Shown one piece after another: positions 18,860 through 26,121 of a stretch of 64,000 bases of DNA. Position 1 is the stretch's first letter. Every line of letters begins with the position of its first letter. A model generated the notes under the pieces. That model was given only the letters and a program-made list of their open reading frames with translations. It did not search any database and was not told the DNA's origin. A program made the translations under genes and the position numbers. Source of the DNA: Granulosicoccus sp964594905 (GTDB lineage: Bacteria; Pseudomonadota; Gammaproteobacteria; Granulosicoccales; Granulosicoccaceae); NCBI GenBank assembly GCA_964594905.1, contig CAZQOI010000006.1, forward strand, positions 12,844 through 76,843. The letters run 5' to 3'.

Positions 18860-19536
18860 TGAAAAGCCGTGGCATCAAATTTGGGGTGCTGGGGTTGGTC
18901 GTTGTAGTACTGATTATCGTTTGGTCTGTGTTGCCGTTAAGTGAATGGATTGAGAAGTTTCGCTTATGGATTCTTGAGCTCGGGCTTTTTGGTGTTATCG
19001 CATTTGCTGTTATCTATGTACTGTTGACAGTTGTTCTAGGTCCATCTTCAGCTTTGACCTTCGCTGCGGGTCTTGCTTACGGTTTTTGGGGGTTTCCTTT
19101 GGTCGTGGTGTCCGCGACAGTCGGTGCCGCTGCAGCATTTATTCTGGGTCGCTATGTTGCGCATCGAAAGGTACTGGCAATGGTAGAGCGCAATCCTCGA
19201 TTAAATTCATTACATCAGGCTATCAGTGATGAGAGCTGGCGCGTAGTCGCGCTGCTTCGCCTCAGCCCTTTGATACCGTATGGCGTGCAGAACTATCTTT
19301 TCTCGGTAACCAATATCCCGTTTGTACCGTATGTAGTCGCGACCTTGTTCGGCATCATGCCTGCCACCGCGCTGTATGTTTATATTGGGTCGCTTGGTTC
19401 TGCTGCAACGGGTGAAGGAGGGTTAATGAAATGGTCATTAGTCGCCGCGGGTCTTGTGGCTACCGCGCTGGTGGCATGGCTTGTAGGTAAGCGTGCCAGT
19501 GAGGTTCTAGCGCGTCATGAGCAAGGAAAAAACTGA
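18859..19536 (+). CDS. TVP38/TMEM64 (DedA-like, VTT domain) membrane protein
   Basis: A polytopic inner-membrane protein of 225 residues with the VTT domain. GPSSALTFAAGLAYGFWGF is followed by the glycine/alanine-rich TVGAAAAFILGRYVA, and LLRLSPLIPYGVQNYLFSVTNI carries the conserved Arg-x-Ser-Pro region. Relatives take part in lipid scrambling or proton-coupled transport. The ATG at 18859 overlaps the previous stop. Its 3' end overlaps the convergent radical SAM gene by 22 bp. Confidence 0.88.
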   Translation: MKSRGIKFGVLGLVVVVLIIVWSVLPLSEWIEKFRLWILELGLFGVIAFAVIYVLLTVVLGPSSALTFAAGLAYGFWGFPLVVVSATVGAAAAFILGRYVAHRKVLAMVERNPRLNSLHQAISDESWRVVALLRLSPLIPYGVQNYLFSVTNIPFVPYVVATLFGIMPATALYVYIGSLGSAATGEGGLMKWSLVAAGLVATALVAWLVGKRASEVLARHEQGKN

Positions 19537-20504
19537 CTCTCTTGAAGATACTCGCTTAAGGAATCCTTGCAGAAGTTCATCATCTGAGTTTCAGTCGTTG
19601 ATGGATAGCTGACGAGCCCGTCTTCACGTTGCTCGGTATTTGCTGCCAACAGTTTTGACTTTGGGTACAACTGCACGAGCTTCTTGTGAAAGCCCTTGGG
19701 CAATCTGAAAACCCCCAAGCTTGCTGAGTGAATTCTGCTTGCATCAAGTTTACTGAACACCTCATTGAAGAATCGTTGGTAGATATCTTCAAAGTTGTCA
19801 GCATAGAGTAGTGGGTCGAATCGCAAGCCGATTTGCCATCCAGCATCTTGTAATGTCTTGAGCGACTCAAGGCGACGGGCGAGAGCTGGTGCCTGGTGTT
19901 CTTCAGCTGCAGCAATTTCTGCAGGCGACAAGCTATAAGCGACAACCACATTAGGTAACGGTGCACGAGCTAACAGTGGGCGAATTTGTGTGCTTTTGGT
20001 GCGTAATTCAAGAAACGCTTTGGGCGTTTGCGCAAAGAAATCAAGGCATTCATCAGTAAAGCCTGTAATGGGGTCAAGCGCTAAAGAGTCGCAGTCGTAG
20101 CCTGAGAAAAACCAACTCGCCTCACTTGATTGCTCGCTAATCCTTGCAATGTCGGTGAAAAAATCCTCTGTGTTAACGAAAACCACATAGTTGGCGGAGC
20201 GGTACATGCCCTGCAGAAAGCAGTATCGGCAGTCGTAGATGCAATTGAGCATATGCGAGAAATAATAATTTCGTGAACCGCCAATGTGGTAGCCCGGTGG
20301 TGTTGGCAAGGCGCGATTGCCAGACTTTTCAGCCAGTATTAGTGACGGGTGTTGTTTTTGTTCCCGGAAATTTTGGCTTGGCGCATTGAATACATCAGAA
20401 TACCTATTGATCTTGATTTGGCGTGCTTGTGGAAACCTCTCAAGTACCGATTGAGTGCGAGCATGATTGAATACACCGTTCTCGATATAAATCGTATCAA
20501 TCAT
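19515..20504 (-). CDS. Spore photoproduct lyase-like radical SAM enzyme
   Basis: A protein of 329 residues of the SPL family. The cluster motif CIYDCRYCF (Cys88, Cys92, Cys95; CxxxCxxC) ligates the 4Fe-4S cluster used to cleave SAM. The region LNCIYDCRYCFLQGMYRS is close to SPL. A further Cys138 in SGYDCDS lies near the place where Bacillus SPL has its hydrogen-donor Cys. It probably repairs the thymine dimer spore photoproduct or a related lesion; bacteria without spores often carry such homologues of unproven role. Four bases separate it from the upstream nucleosidase-like gene, so they form one unit. Confidence 0.85.
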   Translation of the reverse strand: MIDTIYIENGVFNHARTQSVLERFPQARQIKINRYSDVFNAPSQNFREQKQHPSLILAEKSGNRALPTPPGYHIGGSRNYYFSHMLNCIYDCRYCFLQGMYRSANYVVFVNTEDFFTDIARISEQSSEASWFFSGYDCDSLALDPITGFTDECLDFFAQTPKAFLELRTKSTQIRPLLARAPLPNVVVAYSLSPAEIAAAEEHQAPALARRLESLKTLQDAGWQIGLRFDPLLYADNFEDIYQRFFNEVFSKLDASRIHSASLGVFRLPKGFHKKLVQLYPKSKLLAANTEQREDGLVSYPSTTETQMMNFCKDSLSEYLQESQFFPCS

Positions 20505-20508
20505 ATGT

Positions 20509-21327
20509 TTAATAACTTATTCCGCTATCACTGATACGTGACTCGAGAAACGATTTGATATCGCGTGCATGCCCCTGCTTGGCGAGTTCATCGCTACTGG
20601 GTAAGCTTGCGCTATCCAGGGCGCTGATCCTTTGCAGAAGCCGTTTGATGCTGTGCGAATCGCTGACGCTGATACGCGCAGTTGATGACATTTGTTTAAT
20701 TAGCTGGTCTATGTCTCGATTTTCCTGCCAACTCGACGTTGGCTGCGCATGAAAATGATTAACCAGAGCTGTCACCTGTTGAAGGCAATTGCCAACCAAA
20801 TCGCTGACGTCCTCCTTCTTTAACTTGGAGAAGTCAGATGTATGGTTGTCAGAGATTGTTTTCAGGCACTGTATACGCGAGTTGTCGAGATATTTTGAAG
20901 CGGCAGTAAAAACACCTGAAGCCTCCATGTCAAAAACCAGGTCTGCTTGATAGTCGGCAGACGGTTTGTCAAGTGTATGGACGATGCTTGTGGGTGTGTC
21001 TTTCAGTACTCGGGTGGATGGTAGATGAGGATGCCACGCCTCCCCAGACGCATTATCCACGACAGTGCCTGCAATGAATCGGCTTCCGAGTTCGGCAGCG
21101 CCCCCAGCAATTCCAACATTGATAAGCGCGTCTATAAGGTCATTGCTTTGCAGTACTGCGGCGACAGCCGAAGCAGATTTCAGCTTACCGATGCCGGTTT
21201 CGACAAGGTAGACAGATTCGCCGTAGTAGCAGCGTAGACCTCTGGTTTTGCGCAGGCGCAGCTGAAACTGTTCGATTAACGGCCTGGATTCGGCGGGAAG
21301 TGCAGTACACAGGCACACGATGTTCAT
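20509..21327 (-). CDS. MTA/SAH nucleosidase-like (PNP_UDP family) protein
   Basis: A protein of 272 residues of the nucleoside phosphorylase/hydrolase superfamily. Motifs are VETGIGKLKSA, NVGIAGG, the ribose-binding FDMEASGVF at 132-140 and KTISDN with the catalytic-type Asp160, as in 5'-methylthioadenosine/SAH nucleosidase. The last 80 residues are an extension beyond the roughly 230-residue MTAN core. It is directly upstream of the SPL-like gene. MTAN enzymes also hydrolyse 5'-deoxyadenosine, the by-product of radical SAM chemistry, which would explain the pairing; that link is inference. Confidence 0.8.
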   Translation of the reverse strand: MNIVCLCTALPAESRPLIEQFQLRLRKTRGLRCYYGESVYLVETGIGKLKSASAVAAVLQSNDLIDALINVGIAGGAAELGSRFIAGTVVDNASGEAWHPHLPSTRVLKDTPTSIVHTLDKPSADYQADLVFDMEASGVFTAASKYLDNSRIQCLKTISDNHTSDFSKLKKEDVSDLVGNCLQQVTALVNHFHAQPTSSWQENRDIDQLIKQMSSTARISVSDSHSIKRLLQRISALDSASLPSSDELAKQGHARDIKSFLESRISDSGISY

Positions 21328-21365
21328 CGGGGTATTATACCGACTGCATAGTAATGGAGAGTTTC

Positions 21366-21686
21366 ATGTTGATTTCGAACCTTGAATTTTTACCCGGGCG
21401 CAAGGTGGTCAAGCATCTCGGCCTGGTGCAGGGGAGTTCTGTGCGATCCAAGCATGTCGGACGTGATATTGCCGCATCTTTCAAGAACTTCTTTGGTGGT
21501 GAGTTACGCGGCTATACCGAGCTCCTGTCGGATTCTCGCGAAGAGGCGACTGAAAGACTGGTAGAACAGGCGAGCAGTATTGGTGCTAATGCGGTACTTA
21601 ATATTCGCTATAGCACCTCAAGTATTGCATCGGGAGCTGCGGAAATATTTGTTTACGGCACTGCTGTAGAGCTTGAGGATGTTTGA
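21366..21686 (+). CDS. YbjQ/UPF0145 family protein
   Basis: A protein of 106 residues of the YbjQ (heavy-metal-binding-domain-like) family. The pattern is FLPGRKVVKHLGLVQGSSVRS, a GGELRGYTELLSDSREEA helix start, SIGANAVLNIRY and a closing VYGTAVEL. Family members form small oligomers of unknown role. The ATG at 21366 has GGAG six bases ahead; an ATG four codons earlier overlaps that site. It overlaps the start of the second YbjQ-like gene by eight bases, and the M48 peptidase follows. Confidence 0.88.
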   Translation: MLISNLEFLPGRKVVKHLGLVQGSSVRSKHVGRDIAASFKNFFGGELRGYTELLSDSREEATERLVEQASSIGANAVLNIRYSTSSIASGAAEIFVYGTAVELEDV

Positions 21687-22140
21687 TTTACTAGGCAACG
21701 GCTTTCTCGTTCTACTGCTGTTGGTGTTTGGCTACATTTTTGGCCGAATCGCTGAACGGCGACATCTCAAGCAATTGATCATTCGCGAAGAACAAGCCAA
21801 CTCACTGCCAGCGATTGCCAGCCGACATGCGCCAGAGGATGAGCACTATGACTGTAAGCTTGTTTCAGGCAATGTTGTTATCGCGTCCGATTACTTCAAG
21901 TCTTTCATGGCCGGGATGATCAACATTTTTGGCGGGCGTGTTACGCCATTCGAATCCATGCTTGATCGGGCACGTCGCGAGGCCTTACTGCGTATGAAGT
22001 CACAAGCGAAATTGCATCATGCGCGTTATGTCTTTAATGTGAAGTTTGAAACCTCTCGCGTGTCGGTAGGGCAGCGCGGCGCGATGGAAGTTATGGCCTA
22101 TGGCACTGCACTGATTCCTGAAGAACAACAGGGGCGTTAG
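21679..22140 (+). CDS. Membrane-anchored YbjQ-like protein
   Basis: A protein of 153 residues. Residues 4-24 form a single hydrophobic helix (LLGNGFLVLLLLVFGYIFG), followed by charged residues and a second YbjQ-like domain with NIFGGRVTPFESMLDRARREA, ARYVFNVKFETSR and a closing VMAYGTAL. It looks like a membrane-tethered paralogue of the preceding soluble YbjQ protein. The ATG at 21679 is inside the end of that gene. Three bases separate it from the M48 peptidase gene, so co-expression is near certain. Confidence 0.82.
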   Translation: MFDLLGNGFLVLLLLVFGYIFGRIAERRHLKQLIIREEQANSLPAIASRHAPEDEHYDCKLVSGNVVIASDYFKSFMAGMINIFGGRVTPFESMLDRARREALLRMKSQAKLHHARYVFNVKFETSRVSVGQRGAMEVMAYGTALIPEEQQGR

Positions 22141-22143
22141 GCA

Positions 22144-23004
22144 ATGCGTTTTGAGAATCGCCAGGTCGCGGAAGGTATCAATGTAACCAAGGTGCACCCG
22201 CTTAAGCAGTTCATGCAACTGTTGATTGCAACTGTCGTTCTTGTGGTTATTGTTGTTGTTTTCTTGCAGGTATCAGGCGCCTGGTTGGCTAAACGTATTC
22301 CATTCGCTTTCGAAGTAAAGGTCATGAACAAGCTCGACTTTGAGTTCGGTGAGGCATCGCCGGATAGCGATATTCGCGAATATTTAAACGCCTTGGGAAC
22401 AAAACTAGGTGCAGCAATGGAGCTGCCTGAAGGTATGACAACAACGATTCATTATTCCAATGATCCGGTCTTTAATGCGTTTGCCACGGTTGGTGGTAAC
22501 TTGATGTTCTATCGTGGTCTACTCGAGGAGCTCCCTCACGAAAATGCATTGGCGATGGTTCTTGCACATGAAATAGCCCACGTGCAACATCGTGATCCAA
22601 TTGCCGGATTTGGTGGGGGTATTGCAAGTTCCGTAGCGCTGTTGGCGATGGCAGGTAACTCAGGCACTGGTCCGGCCGGCAAGGTACTAAACAATGCAGG
22701 TCTTCTTACCAGTATTCAGTTTACTCGCAGGATGGAAATTGAGGCAGATATAGCTGCCCTTACCGCGGTTAATGATGTGTACGGTCATGTAAACGGAGCC
22801 GATATGTTATTTCAGGTGCTCAAAAGCAAAAGTGCCTCTGATGGAAAAGTACCGGAAGCACTCAAACGCTTTATTGAAACGCACCCGGCCTTGGACGACA
22901 GAATTGAGCGCATTTCGACTCGTACGAGTGAAGAGGGTTGGGATGCCGATGGCGAGATAACACCTCTACCAGATGATTTCAAGAATTGGCTACAGTTGAA
23001 TTAA
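22144..23004 (+). CDS. M48 family metallopeptidase (membrane-anchored)
   Basis: A protein of 286 residues. One hydrophobic helix near residues 25-45 anchors it, and the rest is an M48 peptidase domain with the zinc motif HEIAHVQHRDP (HExxH) and the third ligand Glu in RRMEIEADIAAL. The C-terminal THPALDDRIERI is a hallmark of YfgC/LoiP-type M48 proteases. It probably degrades damaged envelope or secreted proteins. It is the last gene of the YbjQ-YbjQ-M48 unit. Its 3' end overlaps nudC by 26 bp. Confidence 0.9.
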   Translation: MRFENRQVAEGINVTKVHPLKQFMQLLIATVVLVVIVVVFLQVSGAWLAKRIPFAFEVKVMNKLDFEFGEASPDSDIREYLNALGTKLGAAMELPEGMTTTIHYSNDPVFNAFATVGGNLMFYRGLLEELPHENALAMVLAHEIAHVQHRDPIAGFGGGIASSVALLAMAGNSGTGPAGKVLNNAGLLTSIQFTRRMEIEADIAALTAVNDVYGHVNGADMLFQVLKSKSASDGKVPEALKRFIETHPALDDRIERISTRTSEEGWDADGEITPLPDDFKNWLQLN

Positions 23005-23944
23005 GCCACCGATCTATCAAAAAGCGCGCAATCGAATCGGTTCGCGGTAACTGAAATTCGTAAGCCTCATTACCCCATGTTCCGAAGGTGCGTATCTCTT
23101 CTCGGCTGAACCATCGAGCATCGTCCAGTTCATTGGTATCTATGTTGATGGCGTTGCTCGTGGCATTTGCATGAAAGCCCAGCATGATAGATCTAGGGAA
23201 TGGCCATGGTTGTGAAGCGATGTAACGAACATCATCTGTTTTGATTGAGGATTCTTCATAAACCTCGCGTTGCACAGCTTGCTCGAGTGATTCTCCCGGC
23301 TCCACAAACCCAGCAAGCGTCGAGAACACACCTGATGGCCAATTGGCATTGCGACCTAACAGGCATGTCTCGTCACCATTGTTTGCCACATGGGTAACCA
23401 GCATGATGACGGCAGGGTCGGTGCGTGGAAACGTGTTGTAGCCACAGGAGTCATTGGTGCAATGGCGCATATGACCGCCCATTTGGCTTTCCAGGGCATG
23501 GCCACAGCGATGGCAAAATCGGGTGTTGCGTTGCCAGTAAACCAGACCCCGTGCATAGGCTAGTAAAGCGCCGTCGTTAGCCGGAAGTGTTGGTCCGATG
23601 ATTCTTAGATCGGCAAATTCTGCAGCCAGCGGCTGACCGTTGATTGTGGTCGCAACACTCCCAAGTTGCTCGCGTTGTGCGTCGCTCAGCTGTTCGGTGT
23701 CGATTGCAAAATAGGCGGTGTTCTTGTCCAATCCGAGAAATATGGGTTCCTCGTTTTCCAGCGTGTACGATGCTGGCAGGGTTGCAATCTGGGGTTGACC
23801 CTTACCGGCGGCATAGCTGACCAGTGCCGTACCCTGCCAGATGGCTACCAGTCGCGTAGATGATTTGAGACGCAACTCGGCGAGGGCCTTGGAGTCCTTG
23901 CGTAAATGATCAGCGCGATCAAGAGCGCCGTGGGTGTAGAACAT
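22979..23944 (-). CDS. nudC: NADH pyrophosphatase NudC
   Basis: A protein of 321 residues that hydrolyses NAD(H) to NMN(H) and AMP, and in E. coli removes NAD caps from RNA. The zinc ribbon CHRCGHALESQMGGHMRHC has a second half ending NDSCGYNTFPRTDPAVI. The Nudix box is GFVEPGESLEQAVQREVYEE. The NADH-specific SQPWPFPRSIMLGF follows, as required for the family. The N-terminal domain is poorly conserved, as usual. It is longer than E. coli NudC (257 residues) but in the range of other proteobacteria. Confidence 0.94.
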   Translation of the reverse strand: MFYTHGALDRADHLRKDSKALAELRLKSSTRLVAIWQGTALVSYAAGKGQPQIATLPASYTLENEEPIFLGLDKNTAYFAIDTEQLSDAQREQLGSVATTINGQPLAAEFADLRIIGPTLPANDGALLAYARGLVYWQRNTRFCHRCGHALESQMGGHMRHCTNDSCGYNTFPRTDPAVIMLVTHVANNGDETCLLGRNANWPSGVFSTLAGFVEPGESLEQAVQREVYEESSIKTDDVRYIASQPWPFPRSIMLGFHANATSNAINIDTNELDDARWFSREEIRTFGTWGNEAYEFQLPRTDSIARFLIDRWLNSTVANS

Positions 23945-24009
23945 TGGTTTATCCAGCTCAGCTTATGCATGGTTTATCGAGTATACGTGTGCCTGTCTAT
24001 ACTGGAGCC

Positions 24010-24924
24010 ATGAATCGATCTGTTCTGCTGCGCGCGCAAGTTACCGCCTTTGTGTCAGGAGCTCTGTTGTGTCTGATATTCAGTAGCCAATTGCATGCTG
24101 ATGAAGAAATAGCGCCGTCACTCAGCGCCAAACCGCGCTGGGAGATTGGAGTTGCTGGCGGTTATTTTTCAGGCTTTGACTATCCCGCATCAAACGATCC
24201 CAATCGTCGAGCAATCGCACTGCCGTACTTTATCTATCGGACACCGATATTTCGTGTTGGTGATGGTGGTGTTCGTGCTGTTGCGATCAAGCGACCTAAA
24301 TGGAATCTGGATTTGTCGATCAGCGGTTCCCTGAATGCAAGCTCGGAGGGAAATCAGGCCCGTGTTGGTATGCCTGATCTGGATTTTCTATTTGAAATAG
24401 GGCCGCAACTCAAGGCACGAGTATTCGATAAGGAGTTAAGCGACGGTGGTCGACTGCAGCTTACCTTTACCACCGAGCTACGAGCTGTGTTCGCAACGGA
24501 TTTTAAAGGCATTGACGGTGAAGGCTTTGTTGCGGAAGCCGGCCTCGGTCTGGTTCGACGAGGTTATTTGAATGATCGTTTGACGCTGGTGGGCTTGGTA
24601 GACGTGACATTTGCCACAGAAGAATTACATGATTATTTCTATCAGGTTACACCTGAATTTGTGACCCCTGATCGGCCACTGCATGATGCACGTGGTGGCT
24701 ACCTTGGAACGTCAGCGTTTGTTGGGCTTGGATTTCGTGCCAGCAAGCGCTTGAGGTTTTTTCTGGGTGGTGTTGCTGGATTCTATGGTGGTGCCGCAAA
24801 CGATAACAGCGCGCTGCATGAAACCAATGAATCATTTGGGTATGTATTAGGAGTAAGCTGGACGCTAGCCGTGAGTAAAGAAATGATCGACGTATCAGAT
24901 ATTGAACTGTCGAGGAGTGAATAG
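24010..24924 (+). CDS. MipA/OmpV family outer membrane protein
   Basis: A protein of 304 residues. A signal peptide (MNRSVLLRAQVTAFVSGALL, cut after LHA) precedes a beta-strand-rich MipA/OmpV domain with WEIGVAGGYFSGFDYPAS, PYFIYRTPIFRVGDGG and a C-terminal SFGYVLGVSWTL. MipA proteins are thought to scaffold murein enzymes or form outer-membrane barrels. The ATG at 24010 is chosen from the signal peptide and an upstream GGAG; a GTG at 23944 would put 22 extra residues before the signal. It is three bases upstream of the enolase-superfamily gene. Confidence 0.86.
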   Translation: MNRSVLLRAQVTAFVSGALLCLIFSSQLHADEEIAPSLSAKPRWEIGVAGGYFSGFDYPASNDPNRRAIALPYFIYRTPIFRVGDGGVRAVAIKRPKWNLDLSISGSLNASSEGNQARVGMPDLDFLFEIGPQLKARVFDKELSDGGRLQLTFTTELRAVFATDFKGIDGEGFVAEAGLGLVRRGYLNDRLTLVGLVDVTFATEELHDYFYQVTPEFVTPDRPLHDARGGYLGTSAFVGLGFRASKRLRFFLGGVAGFYGGAANDNSALHETNESFGYVLGVSWTLAVSKEMIDVSDIELSRSE

Positions 24925-24927
24925 GCG

Positions 24928-26121
24928 TTGAAACTAGAGTCCTGTGAAACCTTTGTTGTTGGAAATCCGCCGCCACACTATGGTGGTCGATACTTTATCT
25001 TTGTAAAGATTCGTACGCAATGTGGTATCGAGGGTGTTGGCGAGGTCTATACCGCAACCTTCAGTCCTGCTGTCGTTGAGGCGATGATTGAAGATGTCTT
25101 CGAGAAACACTTTGCTGAAGCTGATCCCTTTCATATTGAAAAGCTCTGGCGTGCGGTTTACGGGCGTGGATATACCTTGCGCCCGGATTTATCCTTGATG
25201 AGTGTTTTAAGTGGGCTTGAAACAGCTTGCTGGGATATTGTTGGTAAATCGGTCGAAAAACCTGTCTACGAATTGCTCGGTGGACGCGTTCACGATCGTC
25301 TGCGTAGCTATACCTATATCTATCCGCGTTTGGGTGAGGATGACTCAGTATATCTGGATCCTGACTTAGCGGCTGAACGAGCGCTCGAATATGTCGCGCT
25401 TGGCTTTACCGCGCTTAAGTTTGACCCTGCTGGCGCCTATACCGTGTACGACGGTCATCAGCCGACCATGGCAGATCTGGATCGCTCTGAAAAATTTGTC
25501 AAAACCTTAAGAAAAGCAGTTGGCAACAAAGCTGATTTGTTGTTCGGCACGCATGGGCAGTTCACAACGTCTGGCGCGATAAGATTAGCTAAAAGACTAG
25601 AGTTCAGTGATCCCTTGTGGTTCGAAGAGCCAACACCACCTGAGAACGCTCGCGAAATGGCAAGGGTTGCACGACAGACTTCAATTCCAATAGCGACAGG
25701 TGAACGACTAACCACCAAGTATGAGTTTGCCCGTGTGCTTGAGGAACAAGCAGCATCGATTTTGCAAATGGCACTTGGGCGTGTTGGTGGATTATTGGAA
25801 GCGAAAAAAATTGCCAGTATCGCCGAGACTTACTATGCGCAAATTGCACCGCATTTATATTGTGGTCCGGTTGAAGGTGCCGCCAATGTGCAACTGGCAA
25901 CGTGTACGCCAAATTTTTTGATTCTAGAAAGTATCGAGACCTGGGGTGGCTTTCATTCGGAGATTCTTAAATCGCCAATGCATTGGGAAGAAGGTTATGT
26001 GATACCTCCTACTGCCCCGGGTATAGGTGTCGAACTCGATGAAGTAGTTGCGAGAGCGAACCCTTACACAGGTACTGCGCTTCATCTGGAGATGAGTGAG
26101 GACGTCACCTTACCAAGCTGA
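24928..26121 (+). CDS. Mandelate racemase/muconate lactonizing enzyme family (sugar-acid dehydratase-like)
   Basis: An enolase-superfamily protein of 397 residues, similar in plan to galactonate or related acid-sugar dehydratases. It has the capping domain (YGRGYTLRPDLSLMSVLSG, GLETACWDI), then the barrel with LKFDPAGAY, the metal ligands Glu233 in WFEEP and Glu259 in ATGER, and a catalytic-type His in IAPHLYCGPV. The usual first metal ligand Asp in DxHG is replaced: the sequence is FGTHGQ at 206-211, keeping His but having Gly at the Asp position. The start is a TTG at 24928 with GAGGAG about ten bases ahead; no ATG is available for 50 codons. The substrate is unknown. Confidence 0.82.
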   Translation: MKLESCETFVVGNPPPHYGGRYFIFVKIRTQCGIEGVGEVYTATFSPAVVEAMIEDVFEKHFAEADPFHIEKLWRAVYGRGYTLRPDLSLMSVLSGLETACWDIVGKSVEKPVYELLGGRVHDRLRSYTYIYPRLGEDDSVYLDPDLAAERALEYVALGFTALKFDPAGAYTVYDGHQPTMADLDRSEKFVKTLRKAVGNKADLLFGTHGQFTTSGAIRLAKRLEFSDPLWFEEPTPPENAREMARVARQTSIPIATGERLTTKYEFARVLEEQAASILQMALGRVGGLLEAKKIASIAETYYAQIAPHLYCGPVEGAANVQLATCTPNFLILESIETWGGFHSEILKSPMHWEEGYVIPPTAPGIGVELDEVVARANPYTGTALHLEMSEDVTLPS

